A stretch of DNA of 28,812 nucleotides from an uncultured Cryptobacterium sp. (GCA_900554685.1 USIG01000006.1:1-28812); one strand, 5' to 3'. Counted from the stretch's first letter, positions 15,960-23,762 are shown. Notes: generated by a model from the letters alone, not told the origin. Translations and numbers: made by a program.

Positions 15960-17363
15960 ATGGCTCTGCTTGAAGCTCAGACAGCATATGGATGGGTTAA
16001 GGGGTGCCCAACCACTTATCAACAAAGCACTATCTTCAAAGGTATACCCTACGCAAAGCCACCCGTTGGAAATCTTCGATGGAAGGCTCCCGAAAAGCCA
16101 GAACCTTGGGAAGGTGAATACGAAGCTTACACCTATGGACCAATTCCTCTGCAAGCACGCCCTACCGAAGCAAGCTTTTATCGCAAGGAGTTTTATCCTA
16201 TCGAATGGCCCAACAGCGAAGATTGTCTCTATATAAACGTTATAACGCCAGCGGAAACACCTGATGAAAAACTTCCCGTTGCTCTATGGGTTTATGGAGG
16301 CGGATTTGTTCAGGGTTATAGTCAAAAGCTCGAAACCGACGGCGAAGCTTTTGCACAGCGCGGTATTGTCTATGTTTCATTCAATTACCGTGTTGGACCA
16401 TTTGGTTATTTATCTTGTTCTGCACTTGATTCTGAAACCGATGAAGGCCTTTCTGGTAATTACGGATTGCTCGATCAAATTGCTGCCCTTGATTGGGTGC
16501 GTGAAAACATTGCAGCATTTGGTGGCGACCCCGACAACATTACTATCTTCGGACAATCGGCAGGAGCCATGAGCGTCTACAGTCTTCTCTGCAGTCCTTT
16601 GGTTAAAGGAAAAGTTGCTCGCGCCATTATGGAAAGCGGCGGCGGTCCACTGCCTCTCGAAATGGCAGATCCTCGCAAGACAAGAGAAACATCAGAAAAA
16701 TTCTTCGAGTATCTCAATTGCTCTACGGCAAAAGAAGCTCGGGAGATTCCCAGCGCTACCTTGCAGGAAAAATGGCAGGAATTTATAGCTGAAAACCCCA
16801 TTCAAGGCGTTGCCTTTTGCCCGGTATACCCAACGATTTCTCTTCCTTGCAGCATTGCAGATGCGTTCCGCGAAGAAAAATATCTTGATATCCCTTGCAT
16901 TATTGGAACCGTAGCAACTGAAGATACCGCTATCGGCATAGCTCCTATTCCTGAAGATGTGACAAATATGCGTGATGGGTTTATGAGTGGTGCTCTTGCC
17001 TTCTGCGAAAAGCAAGCAGAACAAGGACGTGTGCCAGCTTATCAGTATCACATCACCAACGTTCCTCCAGGACCCAATTACGGGGCCTTCCATTCCAGTG
17101 AGCACATGTATATTTTCCAAACATTGCTACGTTCGTACCGCCCCTTTACCGGGAAAGATTTTGAGCTTTCGCGAATTATGTGCGCGATGTGGACCAACTT
17201 CATCAAAACAGGAAATCCAAATGGAGAAGGTCTACCAGAATGGACCGTTTTCACTAAAGACTCAAAGCGTGTTATGCGCTTTGATCGTGAAGGATGCGCC
17301 ATGATGGACTATCCGGAATATAACGGGGCTTCTCGAGAGCTTGCCAATAAAGTATTGGACTAA
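15960..17363 (+). CDS. type-B carboxylesterase (alpha/beta hydrolase)
   Basis: This 467-residue enzyme hydrolyses carboxylic esters. Family motifs in order are FKGIPYAKPPVGNLRW, SEDCLYINV, the oxyanion-hole GGGF (113-116), FNYRVGPFGYLS, GNYGLLDQIAALDWV and the nucleophile elbow GQSAG with Ser200. Glu321 (in GTVATEDTAIG) and His378 (in GAFHSSEHMYIF) are the expected partners. There is no signal peptide, so it acts in the cytoplasm. It is shorter than the usual 500-550 residues, and only 57 residues separate Glu321 from His378, so the lid region is reduced. The ATG is preceded by a strong AAGGAGGT. The neighbouring MFS and LysR genes suggest import and hydrolysis of a specific ester. Confidence 0.9.
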   Translation: MALLEAQTAYGWVKGCPTTYQQSTIFKGIPYAKPPVGNLRWKAPEKPEPWEGEYEAYTYGPIPLQARPTEASFYRKEFYPIEWPNSEDCLYINVITPAETPDEKLPVALWVYGGGFVQGYSQKLETDGEAFAQRGIVYVSFNYRVGPFGYLSCSALDSETDEGLSGNYGLLDQIAALDWVRENIAAFGGDPDNITIFGQSAGAMSVYSLLCSPLVKGKVARAIMESGGGPLPLEMADPRKTRETSEKFFEYLNCSTAKEAREIPSATLQEKWQEFIAENPIQGVAFCPVYPTISLPCSIADAFREEKYLDIPCIIGTVATEDTAIGIAPIPEDVTNMRDGFMSGALAFCEKQAEQGRVPAYQYHITNVPPGPNYGAFHSSEHMYIFQTLLRSYRPFTGKDFELSRIMCAMWTNFIKTGNPNGEGLPEWTVFTKDSKRVMRFDREGCAMMDYPEYNGASRELANKVLD

Positions 17364-17391
17364 TCATTCTCTCTTACCCTCTCTATATAAG

Positions 17392-17436
17392 AAAAGGCTG
17401 CTAAATACCCCTAGCAGCCTTTTCTGTATTTTAAGC
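17392..17436. terminator. bidirectional rho-independent terminator
   Basis: AAAAGGCTGCTA and TAGCAGCCTTTT form a perfect 12-bp stem with an 8-base loop. T-rich tails follow on both strands (CTGTATTTT on plus; CTTATATA on minus). It lies between the convergent esterase and alcohol dehydrogenase genes and should end both transcripts. Confidence 0.85.
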
Positions 17437-17451
17437 TTTCTTCTTTTCCGG

Positions 17452-17508
17452 ATTGCAACTACTGGTATTCATTGCAACTACAGGCATCCACTGCAACTAC
17501 AGGGATTC
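17452..17508. repeat. three tandem 19-bp repeats overlapping the adh stop codon
   Basis: Three direct copies in a row (17452-17470, 17471-17489, 17490-17508) share the core TGCAACTAC followed by WGG. The third copy contains the last codons and the TAG stop of the iron alcohol dehydrogenase gene, on the minus strand. The other two are near copies of that coding end lying beyond the stop. This looks like tandem duplication of the gene's 3' end. Confidence 0.85.
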
Positions 17509-18669
17509 ACGGAAGATTTCAATGATTTCATCACGAGTCAGTACGTGATAGCCACCTTCCATCACCAGTGTCGAATCCGCCAACGCATCAAGCATAGATT
17601 CGTCGCAACCAAGCTCGGTGATATTCATTACACAGCCAATTTCACGCATCCAAGCTTCCATAGCATCTAAGCCCTCAGCGGCAATCTGCTCGTCAGCCTT
17701 TCCCTTGGGATCGACTCCCCAAACAGCCGTGGCAAAACGAACAAATTTCTGCAGGCCATAGGGCATAATGTGGCGATAATACGGCAATGCCGTAGCGGAA
17801 AGCGTCATGCCGTGGGTTGCATCCGTAAGTGCACCTACTGCCTGTCCGAGCATATGAACTTCCCAGTCGGTTGACTTACCCATAGCTACCAGCGTATTAA
17901 GAGCCCATGTTGCGGTCCACATAATATTAGAACGAGCCTCATAATTTTTAGGATCTTTAACCGCAATACGGCTTGCGTGTATCAAGCTTCGCATAAGACC
18001 TTCCGATAAATAGTCGGAGGTATTGTCGTCATCGCCAGAGAAATACTGCTCGGTAATATGGTTCATGATGTCGAAAATACCTGCAACCATCTGGTACTGA
18101 GGCAAGGTATAGGTGAACTCTGGGTTCAAAATGGCAAACTTAGGAAACACTTCCGGACCAAAAACATGACCAATCTTTAGTCCTGCCTCATGGTTCGTAA
18201 TAACCGCACCACCATTCATTTCAGAGCCAGTACCAACCATGGTAAGAACGGCACCCACTGGAATAATTTCGCAAGTAGGCTCCTCAAAACGTGTGTAGTA
18301 CACATCCCACGGATCTTCGTCTTCAGGGAGATTGACCGAAATAGAAACCGCCTTAGCATAGTCAATACAAGATCCGCCACCAACAGCCAAAATGAAATCA
18401 ACCTTGTTTTCACGAGCAATCGCAATACCTTCACGAAGCTTCTCGATAGTGGGATTAGGCATCACTCCCGCATCTTCAACCACCGTTTTACCTGCTAAGC
18501 TAAGCGCTTCAATTACTTGATCGTAAATTCCCGTGCGCTTGATAGAACCTCCGCCATATACCAGTTGCACTTTCTCTCCGTACTTCGCAAGCTCGTCAGT
18601 AAGAGCCTGTAAAGCATTACGACCAAAATGGATCTTCGTAGGATTTTGATAGGTAAAATCACCGAGCAT
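17497..18669 (-). CDS. iron-containing alcohol dehydrogenase (butanol dehydrogenase-like)
   Basis: This 390-residue cytoplasmic enzyme interconverts aldehydes or ketones and alcohols with NAD(P)H. The nucleotide-binding segments are VYGGGSIKRTG (38-48) and AVGGGSCIDYAKA (95-107). The expected metal ligands are present: Asp200 and His204 (FDIMNHITE), His272 (EVHMLGQAVGA) and His286 (DATHGM). N-terminal FTYQNPTKIHFG resembles the BdhA/YugJ-type butanol dehydrogenases. AAAGGTG precedes the ATG. It is divergent from a TetR regulator, with a good promoter in between, so redox or aldehyde-responsive control is likely. The true substrate is not known from sequence. Confidence 0.92.
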   Translation of the reverse strand: MLGDFTYQNPTKIHFGRNALQALTDELAKYGEKVQLVYGGGSIKRTGIYDQVIEALSLAGKTVVEDAGVMPNPTIEKLREGIAIARENKVDFILAVGGGSCIDYAKAVSISVNLPEDEDPWDVYYTRFEEPTCEIIPVGAVLTMVGTGSEMNGGAVITNHEAGLKIGHVFGPEVFPKFAILNPEFTYTLPQYQMVAGIFDIMNHITEQYFSGDDDNTSDYLSEGLMRSLIHASRIAVKDPKNYEARSNIMWTATWALNTLVAMGKSTDWEVHMLGQAVGALTDATHGMTLSATALPYYRHIMPYGLQKFVRFATAVWGVDPKGKADEQIAAEGLDAMEAWMREIGCVMNITELGCDESMLDALADSTLVMEGGYHVLTRDEIIEIFRESL

Positions 18670-18731
18670 AGTAACACCTTTCTTTTTAAATACATTTTTA
18701 GTAACGTTGTGTCTCTTCGTTGTGTAAGGGT

Positions 18732-18760
18732 ACTATAAGTGACATGATGTATTTTGTAAA
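18732..18760 (-). promoter_or_regulatory. sigma-70-like promoter for the alcohol dehydrogenase gene
   Basis: On the minus strand: -35 TTTACA (18760-18755), a 17-base spacer, and -10 TATAGT (18737-18732). Both boxes are close to consensus, and the start of transcription would fall about 55 bases before the gene. Confidence 0.65.
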
Positions 18761-18794
18761 TAGCTTTTTTCTCTAACCGTCGTTTAGTTATGCA

Positions 18795-18824
18795 TTTAGC
18801 ACATTCGCTGTTCCCTGTGCTAAA
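18795..18824. promoter_or_regulatory. inverted repeat between adh and tetR (possible operator)
   Basis: TTTAGCACA-N12-TGTGCTAAA is a perfect 9-bp inverted repeat in the divergent region, ending 36 bases before the tetR start. It is the best candidate binding site for the adjacent TetR protein and could control both directions. Binding is inference. Confidence 0.5.
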
Positions 18825-18860
18825 GTATCAACTGGAATAAAAAGACCTTTGGAGAAAACT

Positions 18861-19505
18861 ATGACAGAATTCATACGGGCACGCAGTTCTGAGCAAAAAG
18901 CACAACGCCTCGAAGAAATAAAGCAGGTGACTGAGCAGCAATTTTCACAGCACCCGTATCACGAAATCACCCTTACCACTATCGCGAGTGATCTTGGCTG
19001 GTCTCGCGCTAATCTTTATAAATACGTAACAACAAAAGAGGAAATATTTCTCTGCCTTATGTCGGATAAATTTAAGGCTTATGTCACCGCACTTCTTTCA
19101 GCGCTGCCTGAAGGATGCGAGTTTAGCTCCGATGTTGTAGCAGAAGTGTGGGCAGGCATCGCCAATGCGCATCGTGACTACTTCAAGTATGGAAACATCT
19201 TAAGTACCATCATCGAAACAAATGTAAGCATTGATAAACTTGCTGACTTTAAGGCTATTTATTATGAGGGAGTTCACCAGCTTACCGAACAACTTTCCCC
19301 CATACTTGCCATCAAACCAGAAGTAATGGAGCAATTCATTACTTCTATCTACTATCAGGGAGTTGGTCTTTGTGGTTCATGCTTGCACAATCCCCTTATT
19401 CAGCAGGCCCTACAGCAATTAAAGATCAAGCCTTTGCAGATAGACTTCAAAACAGAAATGCGTGATTTTATTTCTATGAGTATCTCTTGGTATCAGCAAA
19501 AATAG
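18861..19505 (+). CDS. TetR-family transcriptional regulator
   Basis: A 214-residue regulator. The N-terminal helix-turn-helix (about residues 10-60) includes EIKQVTEQQFSQHPYHEITLTTIA, DLGWSRANLYKYVTTKEEIF. The YKYVTTKEEIF segment matches the TetR YxYFxxKExL recognition-helix pattern. The C-terminal helical ligand domain is diverse and gives no substrate clue. The ATG at 18861 follows GGAG with a 6-base spacer; a TTG four codons earlier is the less likely start. It is divergent from the iron alcohol dehydrogenase and 13 bp upstream of a PHP-domain gene, so it probably regulates one or both. Confidence 0.9.
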   Translation: MTEFIRARSSEQKAQRLEEIKQVTEQQFSQHPYHEITLTTIASDLGWSRANLYKYVTTKEEIFLCLMSDKFKAYVTALLSALPEGCEFSSDVVAEVWAGIANAHRDYFKYGNILSTIIETNVSIDKLADFKAIYYEGVHQLTEQLSPILAIKPEVMEQFITSIYYQGVGLCGSCLHNPLIQQALQQLKIKPLQIDFKTEMRDFISMSISWYQQK

Positions 19506-19518
19506 TTTGGAGCGTTTT

Positions 19519-20427
19519 ATGAGCAGCACAGAATTGGTCAACTGCCACACTCACACTATCTTTTCTGATGGAGCCAGCACATTCGAAGAAAATATGGAAG
19601 CCGCCCTTGCCGCAGGTATTACTACCGTTGTCTGCACAGATCATTGGGGCAAGCCCGATTTTATCGACTGCTCTATTAAAGCCGAGAAACTCTCAGAATA
19701 CTTTGAGCGCATTGCCAGCGTAAGAAAGTTATATCCTGCCTTAGAAATTATCTCAGGCATAGAAGCCGATTGGTACCACGGATGCGAAAACGATCTTCGC
19801 GCTCTTCGGACCCTTAGCTCTCTACGCGATCTTGATTCCCTTCCCGCTCCTATCTCTCTGCGCGATCTCGACTCTCTTCCCGCTGACCCTAAAGAAGAAA
19901 ACGACTTCCGTCCAACTTTTTTCTTAGGCTCTATTCACTACCTTCAAGAAAAGCCAATCGATTGGGATGAACATACTGAAATCTGGGACGAGTTAGGAGC
20001 AAACGCATTATGGTGCCTTTACGTAAAAGAATGGTGCCAAGCAGCAACAAGTGGGTTGTTTGATTCCATGGCACATCCTGATTTGCCTCGTATGTTCAGC
20101 ACAGAAGGATATTGCCCTACTATCGACCTTGCTCCCCTTTATAAAGAAATGGCAGAAGCAGCCCATGCAGGTAGGGTTCACGTTGAAATAAATACCGCAG
20201 GCCTGATCAAAAGTTTTAAAGACTTTTATCCCAATGCAGCACTTCTTACTGAGTTTTTCAAAGCAGGCGTACCTTTAACTATAGGCTCCGATGCCCATCA
20301 CGCCTCTCGTATAGGAGACCACATCCTTGAGGCATATCGGTATGCACGAAGTATCGGATACACCCAGATTGACGTTCCTACCACCACCGGGAAATGGCGC
20401 CAGATTTCGTTAGAAAACCTCAAGTAA
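19519..20427 (+). CDS. PHP-domain phosphoesterase (histidinol-phosphatase-like)
   Basis: A 302-residue metal-dependent phosphoesterase of the PHP family. Motifs are NCHTHTIFSDG (His10, His12, Asp17), TDHWG (His42), ISGIEADW (Glu82), GSIHYL (His140), MAHPDLPRMF and, near the end, TIGSDAHHASRIGDH. The order matches HisJ/HisK-type histidinol phosphatases, but no histidine genes are nearby and the substrate may differ. The ATG at 19519 follows GGAG with a 6-base spacer. It is 13 bp after tetR, so co-transcribed. Residues 101-110 and 113-122 are identical (SLRDLDSLPA), an in-frame tandem duplication between conserved motifs. Confidence 0.85.
   Translation: MSSTELVNCHTHTIFSDGASTFEENMEAALAAGITTVVCTDHWGKPDFIDCSIKAEKLSEYFERIASVRKLYPALEIISGIEADWYHGCENDLRALRTLSSLRDLDSLPAPISLRDLDSLPADPKEENDFRPTFFLGSIHYLQEKPIDWDEHTEIWDELGANALWCLYVKEWCQAATSGLFDSMAHPDLPRMFSTEGYCPTIDLAPLYKEMAEAAHAGRVHVEINTAGLIKSFKDFYPNAALLTEFFKAGVPLTIGSDAHHASRIGDHILEAYRYARSIGYTQIDVPTTTGKWRQISLENLK
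19819..19884 (+). repeat. in-frame 36-bp tandem duplication within the PHP gene
   Basis: Two copies of a 12-codon unit (starting at 19819 and 19855) encode SLRDLDSLPA twice. The copies differ at several silent positions, so the duplication is not very recent. It lies between the Glu82 and His140 motifs and probably forms a surface loop. Confidence 0.8.
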
Positions 20428-20487
20428 ACTCACCACAAACCACAGCAAACCTCTTAGGGTTTATCCCTCTTAAAGAAATTGTTTAGA

Positions 20488-20521
20488 ATTTATTGAACAT
20501 TGATCAATAAATGAGTACTAT
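20488..20521 (+). promoter_or_regulatory. promoter and TetR operator for the second tetR gene
   Basis: ATTTATTGA-N7-TCAATAAAT (20488-20512) is a perfect 9-bp inverted repeat. It overlaps -35 TTGAAC (20493-20498) and the 17-base spacer before -10 TACTAT (20516-20521). Its core TATTGAACATTGATCAATA recurs, with one change, before the methyltransferase gene. The position strongly suggests autorepression by the TetR protein. Confidence 0.7.
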
Positions 20522-20539
20522 ACAAGAAGGAGGTAGCCC

Positions 20540-21151
20540 ATGGCTCGTACGGTAAAACATCCCGAAGAACGCAAAAGAGAACTTCTCGAAACAGCTATGA
20601 AGCTTTTCGCTGAAAACGGATATGACAACGTTTCTGTTCGTAGCGTTGCTCGCGAAGCTCACGTTGCCCCAGGCTTGGCATATCATTATTTCGATTCAAA
20701 ACAAACAATGTTTGAACAGGCAATTGAACACTATTCAAACGAATGCGCTGAGTTGTTTAATACCATTCTCGAAGACGAATCATTCTCTCTTGACGAGAAG
20801 ATCGAGCGCATATTCAGGATCGGTACGGATCATTCCTATTTTCCCCATAAAGATTTTTTCCATAGCTCAGAGCAAGGAGCGCTTCATGACAGGCTATCAC
20901 TTGGCATCTGCAAAGCCGTACTTCCCCACGTTCAGCACGCCCTTGAGCTTGATGCGCTTTTACGAGGACGTTCGGGAAAAGACGCTGAAACTCTTGCGGG
21001 CTTGCTAACCTACGGCTGGATACATCTTGCCTCAAAAAAGCATCTCTCTGATAACGAACTCCACTCTGCACAGCGCTACACACAAGCTCTCCTCAAGGAG
21101 TTTCGTTCAGAGCGCACAGAAAGGCACGTAAAAGAATCAGAGAGGAAGTAG
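20540..21151 (+). CDS. TetR/AcrR-family transcriptional regulator
   Basis: A 203-residue regulator with a well-conserved N-terminal helix-turn-helix: ERKRELLETAMKLFAENGYDN, then VSVRSVAREAHVAPGLAYHYFDSKQTMFEQA (about residues 11-65). The ATG has a strong AAGGAGGT upstream. The C-terminal ligand domain does not identify an effector. A dyad over its own promoter recurs in front of the following methyltransferase gene, 79 bp downstream, so the two form a small regulon, possibly for detoxification or metabolite modification. Confidence 0.93.
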   Translation: MARTVKHPEERKRELLETAMKLFAENGYDNVSVRSVAREAHVAPGLAYHYFDSKQTMFEQAIEHYSNECAELFNTILEDESFSLDEKIERIFRIGTDHSYFPHKDFFHSSEQGALHDRLSLGICKAVLPHVQHALELDALLRGRSGKDAETLAGLLTYGWIHLASKKHLSDNELHSAQRYTQALLKEFRSERTERHVKESERK

Positions 21152-21199
21152 GTCTTTGTTTTTTCTGGGCTCTTTCGCTCCATTTTTTTGTCAATTCAT

Positions 21200-21218
21200 T
21201 ATTGAACATTGCTCAATA
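21200..21218 (+). promoter_or_regulatory. second copy of the TetR operator, before the methyltransferase gene
   Basis: TATTGAACATTGCTCAATA matches the site at 20491-20509 at 18 of 19 positions. It ends 12 bases before the methyltransferase start, where a bound repressor would block transcription or initiation. Confidence 0.7.
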
Positions 21219-21230
21219 GAAAGGAAACTA

Positions 21231-21911
21231 ATGAAAGAAATTGCTAATCACTTACCAAAAACAAACAACGAAACCCTCAAACTTAAATCACAAGCCGCCT
21301 TTAGCAAGCAGGCAGACACCTATGATGAAAGTATGCAAAGTGCTCATGCGCGTCGACTCTATCCTCATATAGAACATGAAGTCCTCAAAGCGGTCGCCAG
21401 TCTTCCAGCGCCGCATTTGCTTGATTTAGGCTCTGGGACAGGTGCTCTTAGCGCTCAAATATTCGATTCCCTTCCCCATTGCCACCTTTACGGCATCGAC
21501 CTCTCGCCAGAAATGGTAGAAAAAGCAACTAAGCGCCTTGAGACCATGACTGACAAACAAGCTCCTATAAGCTTTCTTGTCGGCGATGCCGAACATCTAC
21601 CCTTTCATGACGCCTCGTTTGATGCTGTTTGGTGTAATGACTCATTCCATCATTATCCCGACCCAAAACGTGCAGCATTTGAAGCATGGCGCGTTCTAAA
21701 ACCAGGCGGAACCTTTGTTCTTGGTGATGTTTGGCAAGCAGCTCCTGCACGAGCTCTTATGAACGCATGGATCCCCTATTCGAAAGAAGGCGATGTGCGC
21801 ATTTACTCAGAAGAAGAACTCCGTTCGATTTTGGGTACGTGGTTTTCCGAAATAGCCTGGAAAAGGATCGGCTCAACCGCGTGCCTTGCAACAGCAAGGA
21901 AAGAAAAATAG
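21231..21911 (+). CDS. class I SAM-dependent methyltransferase
   Basis: A 226-residue cytoplasmic methyltransferase of the UbiE/Methyltransf_11 type. Motif I is LLDLGSGTGAL (residues 63-73), followed by the acidic loop DLSPEMVEKA, VGDAEHLPFHDASFDAVWCNDSFHH and WRVLKPGGTFVLGD. The ATG at 21231 follows AAAGGA. The substrate is not evident. The gene is 79 bp after the second tetR gene and preceded by the same operator, so its expression probably responds to the TetR ligand, perhaps a compound that it methylates. It is convergent with the dipeptidase gene, 22 bp away, with no clear terminator. Confidence 0.9.
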   Translation: MKEIANHLPKTNNETLKLKSQAAFSKQADTYDESMQSAHARRLYPHIEHEVLKAVASLPAPHLLDLGSGTGALSAQIFDSLPHCHLYGIDLSPEMVEKATKRLETMTDKQAPISFLVGDAEHLPFHDASFDAVWCNDSFHHYPDPKRAAFEAWRVLKPGGTFVLGDVWQAAPARALMNAWIPYSKEGDVRIYSEEELRSILGTWFSEIAWKRIGSTACLATARKEK

Positions 21912-21933
21912 CAACTTAGATTGAGCGGTGCCG

Positions 21934-23421
21934 CTATGAGAGATTTTCTACTTGAGATAAATTCCCAAAGGCACGGACGTAGATACGAATCGCGTGTTTA
22001 ACAGCCTCTTCGGTTATTCCTTCGTCTGCGCCATGCATTTCTCCAACCCAGTCAGGTTTTTTAATTACCTTCGGGTCGGCCGGACCAAAACTTACTGCGC
22101 GAGGAAATTCACGAGCATACGTGGCACCACCCATAGTGAAAGGCTGGACTTCAAGATTGGTCGTTTGTTTATAGGCACTCATGAGCGCCTGCACAGGTTC
22201 CGTTTCTGGATTGATTACGAATGGCTCTTGATTACGCGTGATGGTAAGTGTTGCACCAAGATGATTAGCCAACTTTTCAAAAGCTTCAGAGAGCTTCGCG
22301 CCTGTTATTGCGCGCGGAAAACGAATATCGATCGTCACCTCGTAACGGTTTTCTACTTTGCGCATTGTTCCTACAATTCTGGTAAGCGCGCCAAAATCTT
22401 CATCCGAAGCAGCAATGCCCATGGGAGAGCCATCGGTTCTCCCTGCTAAATTAGCCGCAACAAACGAAAACCACTGGCGCTCTTCAGCGCTGCACTGCTC
22501 AAGCCCCGCAAGATAATTTGCCAAAAGACCTATCGCATTGATTGTTCCCTCTGGTGTTGAAGCATGTCCACTTATACCTGTTGCGGTTACAAGAGAACCT
22601 TCTTCGCATGCTTCAACAGTGATTCGGTCTGCTTCTGGAAGCGCCTCGGGATCTAGACGCAGCACTGCTTTTGCGTGTGCGGGAACTGCATTCGTTGCTG
22701 TTCCGCCTTCAAATGAAACTACGAGCTGGCTTGAAGAGTGATGGGCTGACGCACTTCGTTCTTCCGCAAGGGTTTCTTGGTTAGAGGCTTCTTGGCCTTG
22801 ATCGGGCATTTCGTATGAAAGCGTCACGCCGAACAACCCCTTTTCTCCATAACAAAGAGGGAAATCGGCATCGGGAGTAAAAAGAAAATCAGGTGCTTTA
22901 TGATGAGCTAAATAGTACGGCACATCCGCCATGCCTGTTTCTTCATTGCAGCCAAAAATAAACCGAATCGAATGACGAAGAGAAGCATTACGATCCATCC
23001 AAAACTTACACGCATAAAGCGCGCAGAGAAGCGGCACCTTATCATCGGCGGTACCACGTCCCAACAATACGCCCTCCTTTTGTGTTAAAGCAAAAGGAGG
23101 AACATGCCAGCCTTCTCCTGCCGGGACCACATCAAGATGGCCTATAACGCCTACTTGCTGCCCGCTTTCACCAGGCACCTCAGCAATACCTGCATAACCT
23201 TCACAATCCTGCACCGCAAAGCCCATACGTTTTGCAATAGAAAGAGCCTCATCGAGAGCCTTACGCGGACCAAGCCCAAAGGGAGCATTTTGTTCTGCAT
23301 GATCAGGATCATACGAACTATCGATTGAAATAAGCGCCTGAGCATCCGAGATAAAGTTGTCCCAGTTATCTTTAATAAAGGAATCTATTTCATCATTTGT
23401 CACAACATTTTCAGCAGACAT
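21934..23421 (-). CDS. M20-family dipeptidase (PepV/Sapep-like)
   Basis: A 495-residue zinc dipeptidase that releases amino acids from dipeptides. Metal and catalytic motifs are GHLDVVPAG (His95, Asp97), GRGTADDK (Asp126), CNEETGM (Glu160 and Glu161) and FTPDADFPL (Asp184). A C-terminal GEMHGADEGI supplies the last histidine. The large inserted domain is typical of PepV. It contains a polar stretch around residues 207-231, rich in Ser, Glu and Gln, that looks like a loop insertion. The ATG at 23421 has AAAAGGATT upstream. Likely role: peptide use in an amino-acid-fermenting organism. The promoter side of this gene borders a 21-bp repeat array. Confidence 0.92.
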   Translation of the reverse strand: MSAENVVTNDEIDSFIKDNWDNFISDAQALISIDSSYDPDHAEQNAPFGLGPRKALDEALSIAKRMGFAVQDCEGYAGIAEVPGESGQQVGVIGHLDVVPAGEGWHVPPFALTQKEGVLLGRGTADDKVPLLCALYACKFWMDRNASLRHSIRFIFGCNEETGMADVPYYLAHHKAPDFLFTPDADFPLCYGEKGLFGVTLSYEMPDQGQEASNQETLAEERSASAHHSSSQLVVSFEGGTATNAVPAHAKAVLRLDPEALPEADRITVEACEEGSLVTATGISGHASTPEGTINAIGLLANYLAGLEQCSAEERQWFSFVAANLAGRTDGSPMGIAASDEDFGALTRIVGTMRKVENRYEVTIDIRFPRAITGAKLSEAFEKLANHLGATLTITRNQEPFVINPETEPVQALMSAYKQTTNLEVQPFTMGGATYAREFPRAVSFGPADPKVIKKPDWVGEMHGADEGITEEAVKHAIRIYVRAFGNLSQVENLS

Positions 23422-23762
23422 TTTTAATCCTTTTCGGAAAACACCTTATTTTGCTTTTATCCCCCTGGTTTGCTGCCAGTTAGCAAACTTCACTGGCAAG
23501 CTAGCCAACTTTACTAGCAAACTGGCCAACTTTACTGGTAAGCGAGCCAATCTTATTGGCAAACTGGCCAACCTTACTGGCAAAATGGCCACCTTTAGCG
23601 CAAGTTAGCAACTTTGCCACAAGCTAGCAACTCGTTGTCGCATCACTTGGAGGAACAATCCAAGAGAACCAATGATTACTTGTTATGATGACACCATACC
23701 TTTGTCTGTTTTGCGATAAAAGTTAAAAAGCACATCTTCGCTGCGAAAGGAAACGAATCAGC
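23422..23762. other. divergent gap pepV-like / tcdA containing a repeat array
   Basis: This roughly 340-bp gap holds the 5' regions of two divergent genes. Roughly half of it (23472 to about 23640) is a 21-bp tandem array. The remainder is AT-rich with no convincing promoter pair. A TTG-started frame at 23357-23608 reads the array as heptapeptides, but it is antisense to the dipeptidase and was not accepted. Confidence 0.6.
23472..23640. repeat. 21-bp tandem repeat array with embedded dyads
   Basis: Five clear copies start at 23493, 23514, 23535, 23556 and 23577. A diverged copy precedes them at 23472, and one or two degraded copies follow to about 23640. Most copies contain TGGC-N6-GCCA or a close variant, an inverted repeat, followed by ACTTTA or ACCTTA. 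No spacers or cas genes are present. It could bind a protein or be a selfish minisatellite. Confidence 0.85.

Noticed and set aside
20447..20462. AAACC-TCTTAG-GGTTT as terminator after the PHP gene
   Set aside because: Only a 5-bp stem and no T tract follow, so it cannot be distinguished from chance.
23357..23608. Plus-strand frame reading the 21-bp array as heptapeptide repeats (ANFTGKL-like)
   Set aside because: It begins at a TTG with no ribosome site, is antisense to the dipeptidase start, and the heptad pattern follows automatically from a 21-bp period.
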